Of a stretch of DNA of 64,000 nt, positions 41,796-59,452 are shown one piece after another. A model generated the notes under the pieces. That model worked only from the letters and a program-made list of their open reading frames with translations. It did no database searches and was not told the DNA's origin. Position 1 is the stretch's first letter. Each line of letters begins with the position of its first letter. Source of the DNA: Stramonita haemastoma (lineage: Eukaryota; Mollusca; Gastropoda; Neogastropoda; Muricidae). Made by a program: the position numbers and the translations under genes. Where the stretch lies: positions 73,991,076 through 74,055,075 of the forward strand of contig CM060318.1 in NCBI GenBank assembly GCA_030674155.1, given 5' to 3'.

Positions 41796-41885
41796 ATGAC
41801 ATTTACAAAACTGCATACACACAGGGACTGGATGTAAAAAAAGCACGAGAGTGCTTATCCCATTATCCTCGATATAAAAGAATAA
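41796..41885 (+). repeat. SINE tail fragment, family S1 tail a
   Basis: Begins GATGACATTTACAAAACTGC after a (TC)n run and ends GATATAAAAGAATAAATCAA, then becomes (ATCA)n and a long (TC)n(AC)n tract. Only the last 90 bp of the element are present. Confidence 0.7.
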
Positions 41886-41899
41886 ATCAATCAATCAAT

Positions 41900-41991
<92 letters not shown>
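41886..41991. repeat. Compound (ATCA)n(TC)n(AC)n tract
   Basis: Follows directly on a SINE S1 tail: a few ATCA units, about 28 TC units, then about 16 AC units. It probably grew from the SINE's A/T-rich 3' end. Confidence 0.93.
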
Positions 41992-41992
<1 letters not shown>

Positions 41993-42398
41993 CCAATATC
42001 GCTGAGAGTGAACAGATGTTAAATTGAAGACAACTCTCTCTCTCTGTCATTTTGTGTTTGGAAAACATTTCTACTTAATTTTATAAACAGTCTCTTGGAA
42101 TTGTAATTAAAAATTCAAAGTTAGCCTTTGACAATGCTAATTGTTTGTTGCACAGTCCACTTGAATGCTTTAAAGTAATTACATTATTAAGGTTTGATCT
42201 TAATATTTTGATGAGCTTCAATTTTGCTCATGTGAAAGATAAACTTTAGGAGGGTGGTTTATTTTCTTGTTTTTTTTAAATACACTATTTTTTTCAATCT
42301 TCCGTTCTTACCCCCCCTCCCTATTATAACTTCCCTCTCACTTTCACTAAGTCAATATCATTAGTCATAGTGAACAGGCGTGATATTGGAACAACACA

Positions 42399-42520
42399 GT
42401 ACACACACACGCGCGCGCGCGAACACACACACACACGCACACACACACACACACACGCGCACACACACACCACACACACACAGCTCTTAGACACATTTGC
42501 ACGCGCACATACATACACGC
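42399..42520. repeat. (AC)n(GC)n alternating purine-pyrimidine tract
   Basis: CA repeats containing a pure GC run (GCGCGCGCGCG, about 42411-42421) and several GCGC islands. It lies about 190-300 bp upstream of the TVP23 start codon. Confidence 0.92.
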
Positions 42521-42599
42521 GCGCACGCTCAAGTTCTTCTTTCTTAAATCTTGGCTACGGGTTTTTTTCATATTACATGAGGGAGAATGATAATATATA

Positions 42600-42703
42600 A
42601 AACAAGAAGTCAAAAACAGAGCAGACAACCTTGTTGCCTTGGTACCGGAAGTAACATCACAGGAAGTTCAAGGAATTCCACGTTTCCGTGTTGACGTATC
42701 AAA
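42600..42703 (+). promoter_or_regulatory. Probable TVP23 promoter / 5'UTR with ETS sites
   Basis: About 60 bp upstream of the TVP23 ATG lies CCGGAAGT (42645-42652), followed by a second ETS-core CAGGAAGT (42660-42667) and a CRE-like half site GACGT (42693-42697). There is no TATA box. The same CCGGAAGT octamer sits in the ULK4/STK19 promoter. An alternating CA/CG tract (42,399-42,440) lies about 270 bp upstream. Confidence 0.45.
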
Positions 42704-48927
<6,224 letters not shown>

Positions 48928-49676
48928 AACACTCGCCATCTCTTCTCAAGCTTGTTATATGTATAACAAATCTGTAAAAAGGGTGATATCTGGTACCATT
49001 GTAAATATCTAAATACTTGAATGTGGGAATGAAGTGAAGATTATATAATGTTAAGATTGAGACTTGTGATGAATTCCAATGAAAATGTCCTCATGGTTAA
49101 AAGTGGAGTATGAGTGTACAATGAAAAGAGTGAATTTTTACTCAAAGATGTGAGTGAGACAGGTTGAATGTGAAAATTTGCTCACATAACAAAAGGATAT
49201 GGAGTCAATGCGAAGTGTGTGTATGCAAAAGACAAGGGTAGAGAAAATGAAAATGTAGATTTTAACTAACTGGGATGTATGGAAAGAGAGAATGGTTTTT
49301 ACCATAACCTATGCACATACTGAATGTGGTACATAGAAAACTCCTACAGGGGAGACAGCTGAGAGTGTGAATAATGGTGTTTTCTTGCCTGGGTTGTTGG
49401 AGACATATTCCAGAGAACTGTGAATTGGTGTCATGTTATCAAGCTTTGCATTTCACTCTTATTATTATTGATCATTAATTTATTCTGTTCAAGTGGTCCT
49501 ACAACATTTGAAAGTACTGTAAAAAAAAAAAAAATGTTGAGGGACACTTCTTTCCATTCACCCCCTTTTCAACAAAGAGAATTGACTTAATTAAGAATAG
49601 AGGGAACATTTCTCAAGTTTAAACTGTGAGCTTATGTGTGTATGTGTTATGTTATATGTATTATGCATGAATGTGA

Positions 49677-49691
49677 ATGTGTGTGTGTGTG

Positions 49692-49760
<69 letters not shown>
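49677..49760. repeat. (GT)n microsatellite
   Basis: GT run with a CTCT interruption, about 750 bp after the TVP23 stop codon, possibly within its 3'UTR. Confidence 0.93.
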
Positions 49761-51365
49761 TTGCATATAGTTTTGTTGTAGGCATTGTACATATTGAGGG
49801 AGATGGTGGAGATTGAAAACAAAAGAAAATTTCTGATCTCTTAAATCAAATGCCCCTGATAATCTCTCCATTGTATCTTTTGAAATATAAAGCCACCAAA
49901 TGGTCTGTGTACCAAAAAACCCCAACCCAATAACAAACAAACAAAAAACACACACACACGCTTACACTTACACATACACACACACACCAACACACACCGC
50001 ATGGAATATGACATTCTACATGACATTGTTCTTTCAAAATTGAATAGAAACATGATCATCTGTTTATCAAAGATGAGCAAAACTAAGTGTTCAAATGTTT
50101 GTCTGCTATACAGTGACACTTAGTAAGATCAGACATGACTTTGTCATTTGCATAGTGTATTCAACAGAGAAAGGCCAGAAGCAGTTATTCTTAGCTCTGT
50201 ATGTTGCTATGTTCCTGTAACTACCCTTCGATACTTTTTAGAAATCCTAATTGAACACGTTGTGAAGGAAGGCAGTTGAAATTACCTCTTTCCACTTAAG
50301 TAGAATAAGTTAATACTGCATTGCTTAATGTAAACATTTGCTCTCACTGTCCATCATAGGCATCTGTTGTTTTAGCACTGATAGATGAAGGTACATCTTT
50401 CCATTTAAGTGGAATAAGTTAATGCTGCATTGCTTAATGTAAATATTTGTTCTCATAGTACATAAGCATCTGTAGTTTTTGCACTGATGTGCCATTGGTG
50501 CTGTTCTTCTCACAAGATATTACAAGAAGCTGAGTGCAGGTTCCCAACACTGCAGTGAGAGACACAACACACACCACACACACACACACACACACTGTTC
50601 ACACACAATGGACCTTCAAAGCAAAAAAAAAACAAACCCAAACAACAACCCCCCCCCCAAAAAAAAACAACAAAAAAACAACCCCTTCATAGCAAGAAAA
50701 GCTCATGAAGTTCCGAGTGTTTGTAATCATATCACTGAGTAACTTTGGAGGCTACAGCTATACCATACACAATTCAGCTCAAGCCATGAAAGAAGTCTAC
50801 TTACTTAATTTTTTTAAAGTCTACTGAAAAGTGAATACGGTTTAATTTACATCATGATCAATTTTTTAAGCTGTTGTAGAATCATTGCCATATAAACATT
50901 CTATCTCTTTCCAAACCGGTTTCTGTATAAATATGTTGATGTTTTCATAAAAGTTGAAAGAATGGTCATTAGTTTGGTGTGTGTGTGTTTGCTTTTACAT
51001 GTGCAAAAGACATGAGATTAAATATTTTGGCTGTAGAAGCATTCATGGTTGTGAATGAAAGTTATATATCAGCATATTTCTTTCTTATTGTGTTTTCTTC
51101 TTGAACAGATTGTATCACTCAACTGTGGATGGTAATTCTGCTTCTCAAAATATCTTTTTCCCCCTATTTATGGGATGATCTAGTGGTATGTGTGATATAA
51201 TTTAATAATTTATTTTTGTCTTTGTGTGAGTTGACTTGAACCATTTGTCGGTTTACTCTTCCTGTTGGCTTTCAAGAAAATTATGCAAGTATGCATTGTA
51301 TTTTTGTGGTAGATAGAGAATAGGTTGAGGGGAGAGACCAGAAATGTATTCAGTACAAAACATGC

Positions 51366-51652
51366 GGGGGCAGGATAGCTCAGTGGTCAGAGCGCTCGCT
51401 TTCCCCCAGTCAAGTTATGGAGCGTTGAGCGTGGTTACCAGTTGGATAGGTGACTGTTTGCGCGCCTTGGCTTCAGTACAGTCCCCCCAGCTGTAAATGG
51501 GTACCTGCCCTCTTTAGGGTCAGGGAAGGTAAAGCAGTGATGGAAAGGAGATGGGCGCCACCCTCAATATGCTGGCCCCTAGAGAAGCTGAGGTCTCTGA
51601 TGCCTCACTCCCCTACGACCGCCTAGGTTATGGGACACCTTTACCCTTTTAT
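51366..51652 (+). repeat. SINE family S4 with tRNA-like head
   Basis: The head is GGATAGCTCAGTGGTCAGAG, a good A-box region. The body is CCAGTTGGATAGGTGACTG, GGTACCTGCCCTCTTTAGGG, GGGCGCCACCCTCAATATGC, CCTACGACCGCCTAGGTTAT, ending CACCTTTACCC. It is flanked by the 9-bp direct repeat AAAACATGC (51357-51365 and 51653-51661). Only one copy in the window. Confidence 0.75.
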
Positions 51653-51849
51653 AAAACATGCTGTGTCATATGACTTGTATAGTGAGATCTAATAGACACA
51701 TCAACATTTTTTTCTGTTTATTCTACCTGAAATATTTACAGTTTTAATGTGTGTTTTTCCTCTTTTTAGACTTTATCATGAGAAAAAAAGTTCCTGTTTG
51801 TTTAAATTCTATTGTATTTTTTATGACAGTTAGTTTTCTTCTTCTTCTC

Positions 51850-52205
51850 CAACAGTCCTTGGTTAGAAAAAGGTTCACCATATGTGGTTTCTGCTTATGC
51901 AACCGTTTTTATTCCCATCAGTGTGGCCACACTCTATCTTCAGTGGTGCTATCAGTGTACATTGGTTGGTTCTTTACATCATCCATTTCTATTGGCAGGC
52001 AGTAGTCTGCTCTTCCTCAAAAGGCCAGGTGAAATAGGCTTTTACCTGGACACAGATTATTTATACATCTTCACATTTGAAGAGGATGGGAATCTGCACA
52101 ATTGTTGGGTCCAAAGAGAAGTTCTTTTCTGATCTACAAGTAGGATTAGAACTGATGATTATTGGATCATGTGTCAGAACATCTACCTACTCAGCCAACC
52201 AGGCC
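51850..52205 (-). repeat. SINE family S2, diverged copy downstream of TVP23
   Basis: On plus the 3' core is AGGTTCACCATATGTGGTTT and GCTTATGCAACCGTTTTTAT. At the right end the minus strand reads as a tRNA-like head, GGTTGGCTGAGTAGGTAGAT with B-box-like AGTTCTAATCC. The middle is strongly diverged. Confidence 0.5.
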
Positions 52206-52434
52206 CCGATTTGGTTTTACCCTTATATTCCTTTGATTATGTATCTTACTTTTATAGTCTCTAATTTCACTTCTTTTCACAATTATGATTTTAGAGTGTA
52301 CTTTTTCACACTTGTATTTAATGGAATAATGAGGGGTCACAGACATCTAGATTACAATTCTCTGAAGAAGTTGATAATTTATTTTGATTAGTGACACCTT
52401 CTGCAAGTAGGTTTAACCTTTTCTTGGGAGGGGG

Positions 52435-52790
52435 GGAGATGGCCTAGTGGTTAGAGTGTTGGGCCCGTGATCTGATGGCCTAGGTTCAAGCCACCACTGG
52501 CTGAATTTCGGATGAGACTATAAACCTATGTCCAGTATGTGAACATATGTAGAACATCTTGCGCACATGTTAAAAGCCTGTTCCATCTTTCAGATGAGTA
52601 GGCCATTGAGTGCCAGCAGGAAAGGATGACAATTTTTTTAATAGAAAACGCATGCACACTGGTGTCAGTTTCAGGCATCATCCCTGTAGACAGAATGCAG
52701 CCACCACAATGGTGGGTAAACAGTTGTATAATTATGCAAAGTCTCACTGTTGGTGAACCTGGGAGCTATGGAACAACCCCCTAATCCCCC
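52435..52790 (+). repeat. SINE with tRNA-like head, S1 central domain and a third tail (tail c)
   Basis: The head has an A-box-like GATGGCCTAGTGGTTAGAG and a B-box-like GGTTCAAGCC (52,494-52,503), the internal RNA polymerase III promoter. The S1 central domain follows (TTTCGGATGAGACTATAAAC). The 3' part is CCACCACAATGGTGG and then AGTCTCACTGTTGGTGAACC and GGGAGCTATGG, which is the tail of the S2 family in this window. It is the only S1 copy here with its head. Confidence 0.75.
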
Positions 52791-53540
52791 TTTTTTTCAT
52801 TCACAAGTAACACCGAACAACAGGATCAGATGGGCTCACAGCTTTTATCATAATTAGAAAAGACACGGTTGGTATCAGAGAAAACAAAATTACTAATCTA
52901 GGGAAAAAAAAAAGAAACTGAAGGAAACTATCTGGTTGAAAGAACTTTTGATTTGCATCAATTCCATAAATTTAAGCTGCTTGTGTGCATCAGATTTCCT
53001 ACCTAGACACTGAATCTTGGGTGATTTAGATTAGTAGTGCATTTTCTGTTGCAGCTTATGGTTATTGTTCTTGTTAGCTGTAGTCCAGAACTTGCATAGC
53101 TACATTGCCCCTGTAGGTCCGCCATGCAATCAACAGAAGTGAATCCGTAAAATTGACCTGAAACTTTCTGTATTGGATAGAAAGAGACCAGTTTGTTTGA
53201 ATTATTGTTTTAACAGAACTGCTTACATCTCAACAAAACTGCTCATGACTTTTTCCCAAATTTCTCATGAAACAATAGTAAGCTGACAAGTTGAAACTGT
53301 CTCAGTGTGCTTTTATCTGGCTAAACATTGCAATACTTGTTCTTACTGGTGTTGCTGCTTTAAAGTATCAGCCACTCCAAGTACTTTCCACATGTAACAC
53401 AAGCAATAAGTGAAGCTCATGTGAGCCGTGGACTGTAAATGTAAGTTTAAAATACGATTTCTTAAAGAATTGCATGGGTTCTGTTTCTTGTTGTTTTTTT
53501 GTTGTTGTTTTTTTAGCATATGTGTAATACTGCAAGATAA

Positions 53541-54062
53541 GGCTGCGGCCATAGTAAACCTGGCATTTTGACGCCGTCAAAATGACGGGCCGGGTGAAAA
53601 ATGCTGCCCGGCTGAATTACTCTGTGGCGTCACTGAAAACGGCTGTGCTTGGCCATAGTAGAGCCGGCCCGGCCCGTTCTTTTTTACCCGTCGTTTTGAC
53701 GTTCGAGCAACATGTCCGTTTGCCGGGTCGACGGAAAGGAAAATAATCAAGAAAATCTTATTTATGGTGCTTCAAAAATTCTGACTACACAAACTAGTAA
53801 ATTGACCCTTCCCGATTACATTCCAATGGTTTTGATAAAAAAAATTTTTTTTATTTTACGTAAAAACACTATGTCGAACTAATTTCTGTTGATTTGCGTC
53901 ACCGTGGCAGCCTCATTTTTGCGTCACTGGCAGTCTCGGGTGACCATATTGTCAGAAAGAGACGGGCCGGGTTGACTATGGCCGCTTTGATGGATCCGTT
54001 CTACCGTCAAAGAGACGGCCGTCAAAACAACGGGCCGGGCCGGGTTTACTATGGCTGTAGCT
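53541..54062 (-). mobile_element. Harbinger-like MITE, copy C (inverted)
   Basis: 522 bp, in the opposite orientation to copies A and B. It reads GGCTGCGGCCATAGTAAACC at the left and CTATGGCTGTAGCT at the right. It is flanked by TAA at 53538-53540 and 54063-54065. It keeps the nested inner inverted motif (GGGTTGACTATGGCCGCTTT near 53,969) and the central segment. Non-coding. Confidence 0.78.
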
Positions 54063-54871
54063 TAAGACTAACTGAGCTAAAATAACATGCCATAGTTTTC
54101 AGCTGTCATTTGAAAAGATAAGAATTGGGTTATATAATACTGAGGCTTGTTGATATTTATTTATCTTGTAAAGGTGTTCAGCTTGTTTGCGTTCATAATG
54201 GGTTTTTAAAAAATGCTATTGTTTATTTTCATTTTTGGGGGTAAAATGTTTGTTATGCAAAAAAAAAAAGTGATTGATGTATGATAATTTTCCAGAACAA
54301 AATACTTTGTTTATTGCTGCTTCCAAATCTGACAGAATTTTCATGGTGAAGAGAGGGATTGAGAATAAACTGGGGATTTGCACTTTAATGTATTGACTGT
54401 TCTTACTTTTATATGATCATAGTATACTCAATACTCTGCATCATTCATCCATGATATTATTTAAGAAAAGCATAACAAACACACTATTCTGGTGTGCAAT
54501 GTTTGTTCACTTGTTTCAAGTCAAAATCAAATCAATATAGTAAAATGTGCGTAATGCATGTTACATGGCTATGTCATGTACATTCTTTGACAAATGTGAC
54601 ACTCCACTATAAAATGAGTCGCTTCACACCTGACCAACTTTTCTACTAGGAGCCATTTTAGGCAGGTGGGGGTCAGGTTGTTGATTTTGAGATTTTGATG
54701 GATTAATAAACTATATCCATTCTTCTACAGTGCACTGAAGTATCAAGGCCTAAATTTGTTTCCTTTAGCTTTAAAAATGCATGTGAAAACACCCAAGCCC
54801 TCATTCTGACCACCTATTACAATGCAAAACTTGTCAGTTTCTCATTTTGTCACTTTCTGCAGCCTCTCATT

Positions 54872-55814
54872 CAGGGTTCGCGCTAGGATTTTTTAAAACC
54901 GGTACTGCCAGTTGCCATTTCAGAGATATCTTGACCAACTCTCCCAAAATCGGTCCCCAGAAAATAAAATCCCGTATGTACTGTGAACAAAACGAAACTA
55001 TTCAGTGAGGGGGTGGGGGAGGGGGGGATTGTTCGGCAGCAAAACTAAGTCTAAATTGAACGCAAATCTCTCAGAGACTTTGACTGCCCTGCTGCTGCCA
55101 CTCCTTCTTGGGCATGAAGCCACGCAGGAAATAGATAGGCCTAGGATTTTTTTTCTAGCGCCTGTGTCGCTGTCTGTGTCAGTCAGTCTGTTGTTTTGAA
55201 TGACATCATTCATGTGACTTAACTTGTGCTAAGCCTATTCTTCTTTCTTGTTTCTATGCTTAGCGCTCATCTAGATCTTTCGTTCAATTAAGATTTAGTT
55301 TTCGACTCCTCTCTCAAAGCAACAGGCAAATTCATAGTCATAGACCCTCGCTTTTTGTAGGCCATCGTAACATTCACAAAACTGCATACACACGGGGACT
55401 TGGTGTAAAAAAGCACAGGAGTGCTAATTCCATTATCCTCGATGTGAAAGAATAAAAGAATAAAGAATAAATCAATCTAGGCCCCATTTACTCATTGTAA
55501 ATGGAAGTCACTGTCATGCCGAGAAAAGTGCGAAGCTCTATTCTTTCACAGTAAAGCTTGCTGTTCTGCGTGCTTATGAGGTTGGCGCCAAAGATAAAGA
55601 GTTCGTTGGAAGGGATGGGAAGGGTAGGTGCGTAACCACAGGCGCATGACAGACTGTCAGAAAATGTCACTTCAGACTTTTTTTTTTTAGACTGAAATCT
55701 AATCGGTCACAGGCAAACAGAATCGGTACACGGTACCGGCTGCTTTGAAAATTTTCGGTATTCCCTGTTTACAATCGGTAAAATACCGGCAATTACCGGT
55801 TATCGCGAACCCTG
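54872..55814. mobile_element. TIR DNA transposon (non-autonomous), copy 2
   Basis: Same termini and interior order as the element at 4326-5280, in the same orientation, 943 bp. It is flanked by the direct repeat CTCATT (54866-54871 and 55815-55820). It also carries the internal SINE-tail segment (about 55359-55455). Differences are scattered substitutions and small indels. It sits in the TVP23-PTCD1 intergenic region. No coding capacity seen. Confidence 0.85.
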
Positions 55815-56561
55815 CTCATTTCAATTTGCAACAAATTTTCATAGAGTTTTCCAATTTTCAATCTGCTTTCTGTAGTGGATAGCCTTTTTATTGCAGATTA
55901 ATAACTTGTTAACAACTAAAAACTGACCTAGGGTGCAATGTGACTATGTGGTGGAGCGTCACAAATGTTAAACCACACGCAAGCATACTTCACATCAAAC
56001 AAGTGGGAAGTTCAAATTGCATTTTTATCACAGGGAAGACTTCACATTCTACTGTGAAAGACTTGAACACTTTTCTTTTCCATTTGCATATCTGAAAACA
56101 AATTTTGCATGCATACATATCTTGTACATATTTCAAAATAATCACACTATCAAAATGTTCCATTTACAACTAACTGTAAAATCAAGCTACACAGACAGTG
56201 TAAGACAGAGGTTTTAGATGAACTATGTTGAATGTGTCATCAGCACAAGTCCACAAAAATGTTTTATCATCCGGCAAACATTCAGACCTAATCTTTACAA
56301 ACACTGATTAAATGTTTTTCGTTAAAAAAAACACCCAAACTGTTTAAGATTTTTTCCTAACTTTTTTTTGGGTACTGTTCCAATTGAACTATTATTTTTT
56401 AAAAAAAGAATGTAAACCTCCAAACTTTCTTGAGACAAGTAAATCATCTAAAAACATTGTTTGGTAAATGTATTTTGGCATTCATTTGAGAGCTATGAAA
56501 CCAAAGAAAAAAGCACCTAATGTAGACAAAACTCCAAAGATTTGACAACCAAACACTTCTA

Positions 56562-59243
56562 CTAAACAGCAGAATCTTTGTTGTCTTTGGGCTGCAGCCT
56601 GAAGTTGGACCAAGGATGGCGAGGAATTTCAACTTGTGTTTGTTTCAGCCAGGACTCGTAGTGCCGTGTGAAAGTTTCTACAGTCTGTTGGAATTCTGGT
56701 GACAGAAGGTAGCTGTGTGTCTTGCCTTGCTTCTCCTGCAACATGAGTAATGCATGTAGACCTGTTACCTGTTTGCTGACTGGCAAGAAGGAAAATTTTA
56801 CTTGTATTTTGTTATCTTCAAATATTAAAGCTTAAGCAGTATAATGTGTATTTTATCATCAAATTTTAAAGCTTAAGCAGTACTGCATGCATTTTATAAT
56901 CATCAAATTTAAATCTGAAGTAGTACACACTGACACTGATTGTGAAAACATGATTTCAAACATGTAAAATACTAAAAAGAAAAAAAGAAACTTACTCTGC
57001 AAGAACAACAAAGGTATTCACCACAGGTCAGCTTTTCTATGAACCATTTTCACTCATGACATGTAGATTTCCACAGAAGCAGTAAAGTATTATGTACGCC
57101 TATCTTAACCCAACAGTGCACTGCAGATTCTCTATTTTCCTTAAAAATGCCATATTTTTATCTTTTGCAATTATTGCCCAGGCCAACGAAATGTCCTGAA
57201 AGTATAACTTTCAGATATAAGTAATTATTTCTTCATTACTTTTTTATGATTCAAATAAAACATTGAGAAAACATCAATAACATATATCGAAGCTAAAAAA
57301 TAAAATTAAAAAAATAAAAATTTAAAAAGCCCCCAAACCAGACACTGACTGACCTCCTGGATCATCAATCGTCGCACTATGGCCAGACTCTTCTCCACGT
57401 TGTGCAGAAACTTGGTGTTGGGCTGAAGGTCCAGGTGCTGAGCCTGTCGCAGCACCCACAGCTTGTAGCCAAACCTCATGCCTGACGACACAATCAGGGT
57501 GCCCAGGATCTCCACGTTGGGGGTCATGTCCGCTGCCTGCACAGTGAACACAGACTTGTATCAAATTCACTGCTTTGATTGCTGCCTCTGCATCAGTGCA
57601 TGGATACAATGTATGAAACTAAACATGAAAGGTAGGGGTTTACAGTCCACAAATGCTCCTAGCTGGGTGCAAGGGAAGAAAAACTAGAGACAGACATTGA
57701 CAGCATTTCGATTGTTGTCAGCAGGTGGGGGTAGAAAGAGATATTGTGTGTAATGGATTAGGCATGGCTTCACTAAAAGTGACCCAGGAGCAGTGCCGGG
57801 CTTCTTCTAAAGAGTGACCTCACAGTTGTCTTACAACTCCTTGAGGACATTAAAAATTTGGTCTATGATGGGTTTGACAGAATGAACATGGGTTTAATGT
57901 ATGTGATAAGATGGGATGGAGCAGCATAAACAGCAGCATAAACAAAAAAGATAATGACAACAAAAAAGGCAAAATTCTATGCAGGACCTGAGGAGTCCCT
58001 ACATGATCTTCACTGACCTCCATGTCTTGCAGCAACTGCACAGCATCTGCCTTGGTTTGGCAGGTCATGGCCAGAACTCCATAGGTCTTCTGGTTGGCTG
58101 TCAGCCCATACTCCTTCAGGTCTCCTTTGCTGCCTGTGCCATAATATCATGTCACTTGTCAAACACTGTAACTTTAAAGCAAGTGATTTTCAGGAAGATC
58201 TACTTTCATCATAATAGTTCTTATTGCTTTTTTTTTTTTTTTTTAAAGCTACATTTACAGAAAATAATTTTAATAAAGGCATGCTCCTGATTTCTTTCTT
58301 TTTTTTTTTTTTTTTAAAAAAGCTTTAAAAAAAAGTTCAAACACTGCTTTTTCTTCTTTTTATGTCAGACACTAAACAATCTTGAGTTTAAGTTTGAGAA
58401 CATAATTTTTCTGAAAAAATCAGGTCAAGCAGACAGGGAAAGACATACATGTTTACTAGGCCACACACATACAGACAAAGAACTAATGTAACCCTCCATT
58501 ATGAAATGAGTTGCACTGCACCCGATCCTTGTTTGAGATTTCAATTGATTATATTCATATAAAACTTTATTCTTTTACCTTGTGCTGAAGTCTTAAGGTA
58601 TGATTTTGTTTCTTTTTGCTTTAAAAACTTGTTACTCCCCTCCCCCCTCAGTCTGATCAACTAATACCATGCAAAAAGCCATTGGTTTCTCATTTTGTTA
58701 CTTCCTGGTGTCTATCATTTCAATTTGAAATACTTTTTATAGACTTGTCCAATTTACTTTTAAAAAAAAATTGAAATCTTTAAAAAAAATGTATTTTTTT
58801 TCCTTTTATTGCAGATTAATAATATGTTAACAATTAAAAATCGACCTTCAGTATAATGTGACTGATTATGTGATGGCAGATCACAAATAATGAACAATAA
58901 AATACAGTTGACACATCAAAACACAGCATTGTTGGAAAACTGAAATATTCCTTTCACAATTGACATCTTGTACATTACACTCTCAACTCCTAAAGCTTTC
59001 ATGGTTGAGCATTATTAGTTACTTCAGTACAAATATCACTGATAAGAAAAAAACATAGAAAAGAAACACAACTGAAAGAACTCTTGCTTTGAAACCTGCT
59101 TAACAGCTGGTGAGAATGGCTTAAAAGGAAGTTAACAGCTGGAGAGAGAGACAACAGTTTGTGGAATACTAGTTTTTCTATCTGTTATGAAATGGATAAT
59201 TTCCTGTTCAAAACATCAAGCAGAACAAACATAACCAATACAC

Positions 59244-59312
<69 letters not shown>

Positions 59313-59373
59313 AGTGACACACACACACACTCACACACACACACAGTGACACACACACACACACATCACTCAG

Positions 59374-59452
<79 letters not shown>

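Larger units (their letters stand above)
31449..42599. other. STK19-TVP23 interval: STK19 3'UTR then intergenic repeats
   Basis: No gene is supported here. It contains the probable STK19 3'UTR, a GT-rich stretch (31,762-31,960), SINE S5, MITE A, a SINE head (34,870), the 39-bp minisatellite, SINE S3 copy 1, two reverse-transcriptase relics, MITE B, and compound TC/AC and CA/GC tracts next to the TVP23 promoter. The segments 33,600-34,850, 36,600-38,100 and 38,800-39,900 show nothing I recognise. Confidence 0.6.
48928..56561. other. TVP23-PTCD1 convergent interval, no gene
   Basis: TVP23 (plus) and PTCD1 (minus) converge here, so both 3'UTRs lie inside. It contains a (GT)n run, SINE S4, SINE S2 and S1c copies, MITE C and TIR transposon copy 2. 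A minus-strand AATAAA (plus TTTATT, near 55,888) is a possible PTCD1 polyadenylation signal, but it is about 670 bp from the stop. The rest is A/T-rich with no recognised feature. Confidence 0.55.

Noticed and set aside
52744..52800. Independent S2 SINE insertion next to S1 at 52435
   Set aside because: The S2-like 3' end continues the S1 body without a tail or target duplication between them, so a single element with a swapped tail is the simpler reading.
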